From the NCBI RefSeq assembly GCF_965279055.1, contig NZ_OZ257125.1, positions 4,402,001-4,466,000 on the forward strand: a stretch of DNA of 64,000 bases, given 5' to 3'. Shown piece after piece: positions 26,384 through 34,659 of the stretch. The first letter of the stretch is position 1; every line of letters begins with the position of its first letter. This DNA comes from Hydrocarboniphaga sp965279055 (GTDB lineage Bacteria > Pseudomonadota > Gammaproteobacteria > Nevskiales > Nevskiaceae). A program made the translations under genes and the position numbers. The notes under the pieces are model-generated. The model was not told the origin of the DNA. It searched no databases and saw only the letters and a program-made list of their open reading frames with translations.

Positions 26384-26535
26384 GCGAGCAACCCATCATG
26401 AAACCGATCCTGATCGCCATCGCCGCCGCCACCCTGATTCTGCTCGGCCTGCAAAGCGCCGCGGATTTGTCGCGGCCCACCGGCGGATCGCTGAACGTGG
26501 CGCAGCGCGCGCCGGATGGGTCCGCGACGCGTTGA
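26380..26535 (+). CDS. small single-helix protein at the end of the efflux operon
   Basis: GTG 26380 overlaps the GST stop (GTGA) and gives 51 residues; ATG 26398 gives 45. The product has one membrane-like helix (ILIAIAAATLILLGLQSA) and a short polar tail. The overlap supports translation as the last gene of the operon. No family recognised. Confidence 0.5.
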   Translation: MSEQPIMKPILIAIAAATLILLGLQSAADLSRPTGGSLNVAQRAPDGSATR

Positions 26536-26551
26536 AGTGACCCGCTTGCCC

Positions 26552-26620
26552 GGTCGCGGACAGGGTCCGCTCCTACACGCATCCATCACGCCCTTGTAGG
26601 AGCGGACCCCGTCCGCGACC
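26552..26620. repeat. TGTAGGAGCGG repeat, arms in reversed order
   Basis: Here the CGCTCCTACA arm comes first (26552-26577) and TTGTAGGAGCGGACCCCGTC follows (26594-26620), so the element is outward-facing compared with the other copies. It sits between the efflux operon and the convergent topoisomerase gene. Confidence 0.75.
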
Positions 26621-26739
26621 GCCGATCTGCGCGACTCCACTTGAATCCCGGATTCATCGGTTCCGCGGGGAGTCCGCCTTAACCAGCTGAGCCCCGCTGA
26701 CCGATCGTTTCATGCGCTCGCGCCAGCGGCATCCGTATT

Positions 26740-27849
26740 TCACTTCTTTGCACTGCGGCGCGCCTGCTGCTTCAGAAAACTCAGTGCCAGCTGCTCGGCC
26801 CTGCGCGGCGCGTGGCGCAGGTCCTCGCGTATCACCCGGTGCAGGTGGCCGGCGCGCCAGGCCTCGAACACCACCGGGTTGATGTAGGACTTCTTGCAGA
26901 CCGCCGGCGTATTGCCCAGCTCGCTCGCCACCTGCTTGATCGCGCAGACGATGCACGTGGTCAGCGCGCGTTCGCTGGCGACCGCAGGCAGCGGCGTGCA
27001 GCCCATCAGCGCGATCGCACGCAGGGTTCCGCCCCAGGTGCGGAAGTCTTTTGCGGTGAAACCTTCGTCGCCGTCCCTGGCACCGAGCGCGGTACGAAGG
27101 TAGTCGTTGAGCTGGCCGGAATCGACGCCGTGACGCTGGCCGTCGTCGTCCAGATACTGGAACAGCTGCTGCCCCGGAATCTGCCGGCAGGCACGGACGA
27201 TGCGCGCCAGGCGCTTGTCACTGATTACGACTTCGCGATCGACCCCGCCCTTGGCACGGAAGCGGAACATCGCGCGGCCATCGCGGACGAACTGCACATG
27301 CCGGTCACGCAAGGTGGTCAGGCCGAAGCTCTGGTTGCTGCGCGCGTACTCGACGTTGCCGACGCGAATCAGCGTCGAATCCAGCAGCGCGGCGAGCACC
27401 GCGAGCACCTTGTCGCGCGGCAGGCCTGGCAACGCCAGATCGCGCTTTATTTTGCGGCGCAGCTTCGGCAGCGCCTCGCCGAACTCGATCATGCGTTCGA
27501 ACTTGCTGCCGTCGCGCGCGGCGCGCCATTGCGCGTGATAGCGGTATTGCTTGCGGCCGCGGGCGTCGATCCCGGTGGCCTGCAGATGACCTTTTGGCTG
27601 GGCGCAAATCCAGACGTCTTTATATGCCGGCGGGATCGCGAGCTGGATGATGCGCGCGATCGTGTCGTCGTCCTTTACCGGTTTTCTGGTTCGGGCATCG
27701 AGGTAGCGGAAACCGGCCTTGGTCTTGATGCGGGTGATACCGGGGTCGCGATCGGAAACGTAGCGCAGGCCGGCGGCGCGCGCGGCGGTTTGGGCCGCTT
27801 CGGTCGTTTCGGCGTTCGTCGCTCGCAGTTCGGGGATCGCGCCATCCAT
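26740..27849 (-). CDS. DNA topoisomerase IB, poxvirus-like bacterial type
   Basis: 369 residues from ATG 27849; the longer open frame upstream is low-complexity. Relaxes supercoils by nicking one strand through a 3'-phosphotyrosine. The catalytic core is visible: KGHLQATGIDARGRKQYRYH (86-105, with conserved Arg/Lys), LIRVGNVEYARSNQSFGL, KDFRTWGGTL (about 267-276) and catalytic Tyr322 in CKKSYINPVV. Small type IB enzymes are scattered among bacteria and not essential. It is a single gene with no obvious functional partner here. Confidence 0.93.
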   Translation of the reverse strand: MDGAIPELRATNAETTEAAQTAARAAGLRYVSDRDPGITRIKTKAGFRYLDARTRKPVKDDDTIARIIQLAIPPAYKDVWICAQPKGHLQATGIDARGRKQYRYHAQWRAARDGSKFERMIEFGEALPKLRRKIKRDLALPGLPRDKVLAVLAALLDSTLIRVGNVEYARSNQSFGLTTLRDRHVQFVRDGRAMFRFRAKGGVDREVVISDKRLARIVRACRQIPGQQLFQYLDDDGQRHGVDSGQLNDYLRTALGARDGDEGFTAKDFRTWGGTLRAIALMGCTPLPAVASERALTTCIVCAIKQVASELGNTPAVCKKSYINPVVFEAWRAGHLHRVIREDLRHAPRRAEQLALSFLKQQARRSAKK

Positions 27850-28000
27850 GGTTTCAGAATGGGGCGGTGTGTCTGAATCTGTCGTGAGCGAGCGGTGCTG
27901 GCTGTCGCTGTCGTGTTGTTGTGCTCTGCGGGTTTGCAGGCCTCGCCCGCGTGGCCGAAGAAGGCACACCCTGGAACCCGGTACAGCGAAGTATCCGAAC

Positions 28001-28070
28001 CTGTAGGAGCGGACCCTGTCCGCGACTGCGCCGTCGGAGTGTGAGTCGCGGACAGGGTCCGCTCCTACAG
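28001..28070. repeat. TGTAGGAGCGG hairpin repeat, subtype GGACCCTGTCC
   Basis: Full-length element with arms of about 26 bp and an 18-base loop, in the 271-base gap between the topoisomerase start and the aldehyde dehydrogenase end. Each arm holds GCGGAC-cct-GTCCGC. The rest of the gap shows nothing I recognise. Confidence 0.85.
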
Positions 28071-28120
28071 GTCGAGCGCGGCGCTTTTGACTGCCGCCGA
28101 TCGGGAAGCGCAGCCTTAGC

Positions 28121-29632
28121 TCAGTGCTTCGGAAAGAACAGGGAGCGAAGCTTGATCACGGCCGTGATCATCGGCACGACAAACGACGGGATCGGCTTCT
28201 CGGCGGTGACCAGCCCCGACAGCTGCTTCTTGTACTTGTCCGTCAGCGGCGGAAACATCTCGCGCGGGTCCTGCAGCGGCGGCCCTTCCTCGACGATCGC
28301 GCGCGCGTTCGAGCACTCGTTGAACGTTGCGAAGCCGACCATGCGGCCGATGCCGCTGGAATTCACGCCGCCGAACGGCAGATGCGGATTGGTGCCCGAC
28401 TGCACGACATTGTGATTGACCACGCTACTGCCCGAGGTCGTGTGGCGGATGAAAAACTCGGTCGCCTCTTTATCCTTCGAGAACACATACAGCGCCAGCG
28501 GCTTGTCGCGAGCCGCGATATACGAGATCACTTCCTGGCGATCGCGGTACGGCACGATCGCGATCACCGGCCCGAAGATTTCTTCCTTCATCAGCCGCAT
28601 GTCCTCGGTCACGCCGGTGACCACGGTCGGCGCGATGTAGCGATCCTCGGCGCGATAGTCGCCGCCGATTTCGAACGTCGCACCCTTGGCGCGCGCATCG
28701 TCGATCAGGCCCTTGATGCGCTCGAAGTGACGCGCGTTGATGATGCGCGGAAACTCGGGGTTGTTTTCGAAGCCGCTGCCGCGCGGGTTGTACATCGCGC
28801 TGATTTCCCGCACCAGCGCAGCGGTGTAGCGATGCGCGACCGACTCGTGCACCAGCACGTAATCCGGCGCGATGCAGGCCTGGCCGGCGTTGCACATGCG
28901 GCCCCAGCTGGTCTTCAGTGCCGCGTCCTCGACGTCGGCACTGACGTCGATGATGCTCGGATTCTTGCCGCCCATCTCCAGCGTGACGGAGGCAAAATGA
29001 TCCGCCGCCGCTTTCATGACGATGCGGCCGACGTGGTTGTTGCCGATGTAGAAGATGTGATTGAACGGGCAGGCGAGCAGCGCCTGCGCGGCTTCGGCGC
29101 CGCCTTCTATCAGGCTCAGCTCGCCGTCGGGGAACGCCTCCTTGACGATCTTCGCGCATAGCGCGGAGGAATGCGGCGACAGCTCGCTGGGCTTGATGAT
29201 GATGCTGTTGCCGCCGGCGATCGCGCCGAGCACCGGCAGAAAACCGATCACATAGGGCGCATTCCAGCTCGGCAGCACCAGCACCGTGCCCTTGGGCTCG
29301 TAGCGCACGTAGCACTTTTTGCCGAGGGTCATCAGCGAGGCCGGCGCCGGCTTGGGCGTCATCCAGTCACGCAGGTTCTTGGCGATGAAATCGGCCTCGA
29401 ACTTCAGCATCACCAGCTCGCCGTCCATGTCCGGCGGCGTCAGGCCACGTTCGAGCCTGCCGGTTTCATAAATCTGCTCGCGATATTTCATCATCGTCTT
29501 CATCAGACGCTGAATCTTGGCGATGCGCTGCTCGGCCGTGGTGTCGACCAGCGCCGGCGCCATCGCCTTGACGCGATCGAACACCGCGCGGATCGCATCG
29601 GCCTGCATCGGCATATCGGTAGCAGCATTCAT
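28121..29632 (-). CDS. aldehyde dehydrogenase with C-terminal hydrophobic tail
   Basis: 503 residues, NAD(P)-dependent oxidation of aldehydes to acids. The catalytic Glu219 (TLEMGGKNP) and nucleophile Cys253 (NAGQACIAPDY) are intact. Overall it resembles class 3/coniferyl-type enzymes (IFGPVIAIVPY, LPFGGVNSSGIGR). The end adds a hydrophobic stretch, SFVVPMITAVIKLRSLFF, similar in placement to the membrane anchor of fatty-aldehyde ALDH3. A long-chain or hydrophobic substrate is therefore plausible (inference). The DUF1329 gene lies 15 bases upstream on the same strand. Confidence 0.9.
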   Translation of the reverse strand: MNAATDMPMQADAIRAVFDRVKAMAPALVDTTAEQRIAKIQRLMKTMMKYREQIYETGRLERGLTPPDMDGELVMLKFEADFIAKNLRDWMTPKPAPASLMTLGKKCYVRYEPKGTVLVLPSWNAPYVIGFLPVLGAIAGGNSIIIKPSELSPHSSALCAKIVKEAFPDGELSLIEGGAEAAQALLACPFNHIFYIGNNHVGRIVMKAAADHFASVTLEMGGKNPSIIDVSADVEDAALKTSWGRMCNAGQACIAPDYVLVHESVAHRYTAALVREISAMYNPRGSGFENNPEFPRIINARHFERIKGLIDDARAKGATFEIGGDYRAEDRYIAPTVVTGVTEDMRLMKEEIFGPVIAIVPYRDRQEVISYIAARDKPLALYVFSKDKEATEFFIRHTTSGSSVVNHNVVQSGTNPHLPFGGVNSSGIGRMVGFATFNECSNARAIVEEGPPLQDPREMFPPLTDKYKKQLSGLVTAEKPIPSFVVPMITAVIKLRSLFFPKH

Positions 29633-29647
29633 GGTCGAACCCCCGAC

Positions 29648-31021
29648 TCAGTGACCGGCGCGGCCTGCCGCTTCCGGCGTGAACAGCGAAGCCGACATCG
29701 GCGTGTTGATGCGCCACCAGTCGTTGCCGCGCTCGTTGACCAGATAACCCGCTTCGTAGGCACCGGCGGTCAGGTCCATGTAGAACGAGGCGCCGCGGTG
29801 GAAACTCGCGGATTCCTGCGAGTAGTGATAGGTGATCATCGAGATGCGCCACAGCTGGTCGCGGCCGTCGTAGTTGTCGGCCCACAGCACCTGCCAGTTG
29901 TCCTCATCGACGTAGATCTGGCGCTTTTTGTAGATGTGGCGCACGCCTTCCTTCAACGTCGCCTCGAGCACCCACACGCGATGCATTTCGTAGCGGATGT
30001 AGTCCGGGTTGGGCACGTTCGGCTTGATGATGTCGGAATACTTCAGCGCCGGATCGTTGATCTTGAAGTTGTGATACGGCACGTAGATTTCTTTCTTGCC
30101 GACCAGTTTCCAGGTGTAGCGTTCCGGCGAGCCGTTGAAGCCGTAGTCGTCGTCGATGGTGCGTGCGCCGGCCGGGGGCACCGGGTAGTCGAAGCCGATT
30201 TCCGGCGCCTGGCGCACGCGCCGCGTGCCGGGCAGGTACTGCCAGGCCTGGGTGTGATCCTTGGCGAAATTGTTCGGCTGGAAACCGACCGCGACATAGC
30301 CCTTGTCGCGTTCCGGCAGCGAGTAGCCGGTGTAGAAATACGCATTGATGCGCTGATCCACAAACTGCAGGCGCTTGGCGGGATCGTTCATCAGGTTGTA
30401 GGTCATGAACTTGTTGCGACCCCAGGCGACGCTGCCGTTGGCGTACACGTTGGCGATATCACAGACCGCTTTCTCGGTGCTGGGCCGGAACGAGGTCGTG
30501 GTGTTCCAGATCACTTCCAGGCCGCTTTGCGGAATCGGGAACGACGAGGCGCCGCCGGTGCCGGTGGCGCCCCGGCCGTCGTCGACCAGCTCGGCGCTGA
30601 CCGCGTTCTTCTTCGAGGTATCGCAGACCCAGGACGGGAAGCCGAAGTCGCGATGGCTGGGATAGACGTTGACCTTGTAGTTCGGATACTTCTTCAGCAT
30701 CGCCTTCTGGCCTTCGGTCAGATTGGCGGCGTACTGCGCCATGTTGGCGGCGGTGATCGTGAACTTGGGCTTCTCGTCGGCATAAGGGCCGGGCTCGTAG
30801 CCGCTGGGGCCCTTCATGCCCGGCCATTTGCCGACGTATTTGCCGGTGTATTCGGCGACGCCGGTGGCGCTGCCGGCGCGCTCGGCGCCGCCGCAGGTCA
30901 GCCGCGGGCCATCGAGTTCGGCGGCCTTTTCGGGCGTGACCTTGGCCAGGCTTGCCGTGATCGGCAACAGCAAGCCGGCGATCAGGGCCACACAGCCGCT
31001 CAGGCGGATTCCACGCTTCAT
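29648..31021 (-). CDS. DUF1329 envelope protein
   Basis: 457 residues with a cleavable signal peptide (about 1-26). The family has a LolA/LolB-like beta fold and is often found beside hydrophobic-substrate or DUF1302 genes. Typical segments are KYPNYKVNVYPSHRDFGFP, WGRNKFMTYNLM, GTRRVRQAPEIGFDYP, YEMHRVWVLEATLKEGVRHI and KRQIYVDEDNWQVLWADNYD. It is expected in the periplasm or outer membrane, perhaps carrying a lipid-like ligand. Probably cotranscribed with the downstream aldehyde dehydrogenase; no DUF1302 partner is in the window. Confidence 0.88.
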   Translation of the reverse strand: MKRGIRLSGCVALIAGLLLPITASLAKVTPEKAAELDGPRLTCGGAERAGSATGVAEYTGKYVGKWPGMKGPSGYEPGPYADEKPKFTITAANMAQYAANLTEGQKAMLKKYPNYKVNVYPSHRDFGFPSWVCDTSKKNAVSAELVDDGRGATGTGGASSFPIPQSGLEVIWNTTTSFRPSTEKAVCDIANVYANGSVAWGRNKFMTYNLMNDPAKRLQFVDQRINAYFYTGYSLPERDKGYVAVGFQPNNFAKDHTQAWQYLPGTRRVRQAPEIGFDYPVPPAGARTIDDDYGFNGSPERYTWKLVGKKEIYVPYHNFKINDPALKYSDIIKPNVPNPDYIRYEMHRVWVLEATLKEGVRHIYKKRQIYVDEDNWQVLWADNYDGRDQLWRISMITYHYSQESASFHRGASFYMDLTAGAYEAGYLVNERGNDWWRINTPMSASLFTPEAAGRAGH

Positions 31022-31167
31022 ACCGTTCTCCTCATCGCGTGAGCCCTGGCGGTGTACCGCTGCGCCGGGCTCGTATTCGTATCGAAAGATGCTGGGTCGT
31101 CAGCATCCTCTGATGGCTGCGGCGGGCTTACATCATCCGAAATAAGTACCCCGGCAATGAGGTGAAC

Positions 31168-31236
31168 CTGTAGGAGCGGCCTTGGCCGCGACTGAGGCTC
31201 CGGGGGCACAGTCGCGGACAGGGTCCGCTCCTACAG
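31168..31236. repeat. hybrid TGTAGGAGCGG hairpin repeat
   Basis: The left arm has the core GCGGCC-tt-GGCCGC while the right arm has GCGGAC-agg-GTCCGC, so the arms belong to different subtypes. Outer parts still pair. The CCTACA end provides the TAG stop of the TetR gene (31231-31233). Confidence 0.75.
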
Positions 31237-31932
31237 TGGCGGGGGTAGCGTTTCGCCGCGCGTTTGTGCGACACCGGCGAGCAGATGCTGCAACAGCCGC
31301 TTCCAGTCGCCGGAACCCAGATCCACCTGCGCCGCAACCGCCGCGCGTATCAGCGGTAACTCGTCGGCGGCGCGGTCCGCCAGCGCGCGCACGAAGGCGT
31401 CCTGCTCGTCACCCGCATCGGCACGGGCACGCTGCGCGGTCGCCGCGACCGCGGCACCGACCGTCAGCATGCCGATCGCGCGAAACAGATGCAGGCCTTC
31501 GGCGGGCGAGAAGCCGTGCTGGTGCATCGCCGCCAGAAACGGCTCCAGGTAATCGACCTCGATGTCCGGCCCCAGCCGGCCGCGCATCAGCTCCTGGATC
31601 ACCAGCGGTTCGCGCGCCAGCGATTCGAACAGGTTTTCGGCGTAGCGCGCGGCGAGCTGCGACCAGTGCAGATCGGCCGCGCTCGGCAGCCGCCGTTCCA
31701 TCGCCAGCCTGACCGTGGCCAGCCGCAGCAGCTCGTCGCGATTGCGCACGTGGCGGTACAGCGTCGACGAGCCGACGCCGAGCCGCTCGGCGACCATCGG
31801 CAAGCTGACCCGGTCCAGGCCGATTTCCAGCGCCGCGTCGAGAATCAGCTGCAGGTTGACGCGCGGCGGCCGGCCAACACGGCCCGGCGTGGCGGCGGGC
31901 ACGACGGCGGTTTCGGCGGCATCCGGGCTCAT
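31231..31932 (-). CDS. TetR-family transcriptional regulator
   Basis: 233 residues from ATG 31932. The helix-turn-helix is at about 24-70 (ILDAALEIGLDRVSLPMVAE, then SSTLYRHVRNRDELL). The C-terminal part (YLEPFLAAMHQHGFSPAEGL) resembles the TetR_C domain of the class binding large hydrophobic ligands. It is divergent from the small membrane protein at 32036 and lies upstream of the DUF1329/ALDH pair on the same strand, so either could be its target. The stop codon is inside a hairpin repeat. Confidence 0.85.
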   Translation of the reverse strand: MSPDAAETAVVPAATPGRVGRPPRVNLQLILDAALEIGLDRVSLPMVAERLGVGSSTLYRHVRNRDELLRLATVRLAMERRLPSAADLHWSQLAARYAENLFESLAREPLVIQELMRGRLGPDIEVDYLEPFLAAMHQHGFSPAEGLHLFRAIGMLTVGAAVAATAQRARADAGDEQDAFVRALADRAADELPLIRAAVAAQVDLGSGDWKRLLQHLLAGVAQTRGETLPPPL

Positions 31933-32035
31933 GCCAGCAGTCTCCCGCAGCCGCCCCCGCGGTTCATCCCCCGCACGGACTACGCGCCGATGCCGGCTCC
32001 CGATCACGCTGCATCAAAACCACGGGGAAACCGAC

Positions 32036-32539
32036 ATGGCGCGCTGGCTCGACCGCTTTCTGATGCTGCTGTTCGCACTGGCCGGGTTCACGTCCCTGGT
32101 CTACACCCCACTGTTCCTGCTGGGCTGCGGCTGGGACGGGCTGGCACTGGGCGCCGACGGACCGTGCGCCGCAAGCTGGGCCGGGCGCGGCTGGCTGGCC
32201 TACACCCAGGTCGAGCCGCTGTATTCGAACATTCCGATCTGGCTGCAGATGGTCAACGAGTTCGATACCTACTTCTTCGGCTGGTTCTACCTGTTGTCGC
32301 TGATCGTGTTCCTGCGCGGCCGCCAGCGGCATCCCGGCTACCGCGCGCTGGCCACGTTCATGAGCGGCATGATGGCCTACGCGATGACCTTCTACATGGT
32401 CTGGGAGATCCGCACCTACCGCGACACCGGCGCCGACCTGGGCGCGGTGATCACGTTCAACGGCATGTGGGTGCTGCTGTTCGTGAGCCTGATGGCACGG
32501 CTCTATCTGGTCCGCGAGCCTGAGTCCGCCGCGGCCTGA
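32036..32539 (+). CDS. four-helix membrane protein, possibly EXPERA/emopamil-binding-like
   Basis: 167 residues from ATG 32036. Four membrane helices occupy roughly 9-32, 70-88, 98-120 and 138-158, with VEPLYSNIPIWLQMVNEFDT between the first two. The arrangement (four helices, an acidic/aromatic loop, then a conserved W-E in YMVWEIRTY) reminds me of EXPERA-domain proteins (sterol isomerase/TMEM97 group), but this is a pattern impression only. Divergent from the TetR gene; a pump operon starts 150 bases downstream. Confidence 0.5.
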   Translation: MARWLDRFLMLLFALAGFTSLVYTPLFLLGCGWDGLALGADGPCAASWAGRGWLAYTQVEPLYSNIPIWLQMVNEFDTYFFGWFYLLSLIVFLRGRQRHPGYRALATFMSGMMAYAMTFYMVWEIRTYRDTGADLGAVITFNGMWVLLFVSLMARLYLVREPESAAA

Positions 32540-32621
32540 TCAGCGCCGGCTCGCCGGCGCGGCACCGGAGCACACCACCGGCTGCAGCCCTGCCCCTTGC
32601 CGGGAGCCCTCTGAAAAAATC

Positions 32622-32677
32622 TTGACAGGCAGTTTCTGCAGGATCAGTATCTGCCGCGTCAATATCTGCCTAGGCAG
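32622..32677 (+). promoter_or_regulatory. promoter and MarR operator of the emr-type operon
   Basis: TTGACA at 32622-32627 followed after 17 bases by CAGTAT. A perfect palindrome CTGCCTAGGCAG (32666-32677) lies 10 bases before the MarR start, and related CTGCC/GGCAG pieces recur between 32628 and 32655. This looks like an autoregulatory operator of the first gene. Confidence 0.6.
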
Positions 32678-32686
32678 CTAATTCAG

Positions 32687-33157
32687 ATGGCCCAGCATTA
32701 CGACGTCAAGAGTTTCAGCTCCGGCAAGAGCATCGGTTACCTGGTCAAGCTCGCCCATCTGCTGATGGTCGACCGCGCCACCGAGGCCTTTGCCGGCCAC
32801 GATCTGTCGTTCGTGCAGTGGGTGGTGATGATCCGCCTCAAGGAAGGCAAGGAAGTCACAGCCAGCGATCTGTGCCGCGCGCTGCGCCACGACACCGGCG
32901 CGCTGACGCGGATGATCGACCAGCTCGAGGAACGCGGCTACGTCTCGCGCCTGCGCAGCAAGGAAGACCGCCGCGTGGTGCGCCTGGCGCTGACGGCAGC
33001 CGGCACGCGTATCACCGACCAGCTGACACCGATCGTCGTCGAGCGCCTGAACACCGCGCTGGCCGGCTTCAGCAAAACCGAATTCAACGAACTGTCGCGT
33101 CTGCTGACCAAGCTCATCGACACCTTGCAGGCGGCAACCGGCGCCGGAGAATCCTGA
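32687..33157 (+). CDS. MarR-family regulator of the efflux operon
   Basis: 156 residues. The winged helix is at about 45-105 (VTASDLCRALRHDTGALTRM, then EERGYVSRLRSKEDRRVVRL). First gene of a four-gene operon with an EmrAB-type pump; EmrR/MarR repressors typically control such operons and are released by the exported phenolic or drug. Its stop overlaps the next start by one base (TGATG). Confidence 0.9.
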   Translation: MAQHYDVKSFSSGKSIGYLVKLAHLLMVDRATEAFAGHDLSFVQWVVMIRLKEGKEVTASDLCRALRHDTGALTRMIDQLEERGYVSRLRSKEDRRVVRLALTAAGTRITDQLTPIVVERLNTALAGFSKTEFNELSRLLTKLIDTLQAATGAGES

Positions 33158-34659
33158 TGCAAACACTCAAGACCATGGCGACCGTGCTGGCGCCTGCCGC
33201 GATGCTGCTGGCGGCCGGCTGCGCCGCGGTGCCCAAGACCGAGCCGGCGATCAAGGCGGTCGACGCGCAGCAGCTCGGCCTGTCGCAGCAACGCATGCTC
33301 GCGGTCGATCAGCAGTGGTGGAAGGGCTTCGGCGATCCGCAGCTGGACTCGCTGATCGAGGAGGCGATGGCGCGCAACCCGACGCTGGACGAGGCGATCT
33401 CGCGGGTGCGCCGCGCGCAGGCGCAGGCACTCGCCGCCGGTGCCGGCAGCCAGCCGCAGCTGTCGCTGGACGGCAATGAAACGCGCCAGCGCCTGTCCGA
33501 GAATTACACGGCGCCACCCAAATCCGTCGGCTTCGGCGCCGGTGGCGGTGGCGTCTACTGGATCGGCGAACTCGGCCTGAACCTGGGCTGGGACCTGGAT
33601 TTCTGGGGCCGCCAGGCGAGCCTGCTGCAGGCGGCGAAAATGCAGGCTTACGCAGCCGAACTCGATCGCGCCAGCGCCAGGCTCGCGCTGGCCGGCTCGA
33701 TCGCGCAGGCCTATGTCGACCTGTATCGCGCCTACGAACTCGCCGATGTCGCCGCCGACGCCGAGACACAGCGCGCCTCGCTGCTGCAGCTGGCGCAGAG
33801 CCGCGTGCGCGCCGGGCTCGATACCAATGTGGAAGTGAAGAATGCCGAGGCGATGCTGCCGCAGGCGCGGCTCGCAAGGCTGATGGCCGAAAACCAGCGC
33901 GACGTCGCCGTGCATCGCCTGGCCGCGCTCGCCGGCCACGGCGCCGACTGGTACGACAAGATCCAGCGCCCGCAGCTGAAGCTCGACGCGGCACTGCCGC
34001 TGCCCGACGCGCTGCCGATGGATCTGCTGGCGCACAGACCCGACGTGATCGCGGCGAAGACGCGCATCGACGCGGCCACCGCCGATCGCGCCGCCGCCAA
34101 AGCCGCGTTCTATCCGGACATCAGCCTGCGCGCCTTCGCCGGCTTTCAGGCTGTCGGCCTGGACAAGCTGCTGGATTCCAACAGCGCCGCCTATGGCGCC
34201 GGCCCGGCGATCCATCTGCCGATCTTCGACGCGCACCGGCTCGAGGCCGGCTACATCGGCGCGACCGCGGAGATCGACGGCGCGGTGTCGCAGTACAACG
34301 ACACCGTGCTCGGCGCGGTGCGCGATGTCTCCGACGCGCTCAGCCGCGGCGACTCGCTGATGCGCCAGCATGGCGAATCGGCGCAGAGCCTGAGCGCAGC
34401 GCAGGCTGCCTACGACCTGGCGAAAAGCCGCTACCAGTCCGGCCTGAGTTCGCAGCTCACCGTGCTCAATGCCGAGACGCAGTTGCTCGGCCTGCGCGCC
34501 AACATGATCAGCATCAACGCCAATCTGGTGATCTCGCGCGTGACCTTGCTGCTGACGCTGGGCGGCAGCTTCGAGCCGCCGTCCGACAGCGCCGCGATCA
34601 ATACCGATAACGCTACTTCCCCTACTTCCGCCGCCGCCGGTTCCGGAGCGCAATCATGA
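33157..34659 (+). CDS. outer-membrane factor of the EmrAB pump (NodT family)
   Basis: 500 residues. Signal peptide with Cys22 after LLAAG (near-canonical lipobox). Two OEP repeats: WKGFGDPQLDSLIEEAMARN, LGWDLDFWGRQASLLQAAK, then LLAHRPDVIAAKTRIDAA and the second helical pair. It is the channel of a tripartite MFS pump with EmrA and EmrB downstream. The stop overlaps the emrA start (ATGA). Confidence 0.92.
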   Translation: MQTLKTMATVLAPAAMLLAAGCAAVPKTEPAIKAVDAQQLGLSQQRMLAVDQQWWKGFGDPQLDSLIEEAMARNPTLDEAISRVRRAQAQALAAGAGSQPQLSLDGNETRQRLSENYTAPPKSVGFGAGGGGVYWIGELGLNLGWDLDFWGRQASLLQAAKMQAYAAELDRASARLALAGSIAQAYVDLYRAYELADVAADAETQRASLLQLAQSRVRAGLDTNVEVKNAEAMLPQARLARLMAENQRDVAVHRLAALAGHGADWYDKIQRPQLKLDAALPLPDALPMDLLAHRPDVIAAKTRIDAATADRAAAKAAFYPDISLRAFAGFQAVGLDKLLDSNSAAYGAGPAIHLPIFDAHRLEAGYIGATAEIDGAVSQYNDTVLGAVRDVSDALSRGDSLMRQHGESAQSLSAAQAAYDLAKSRYQSGLSSQLTVLNAETQLLGLRANMISINANLVISRVTLLLTLGGSFEPPSDSAAINTDNATSPTSAAAGSGAQS

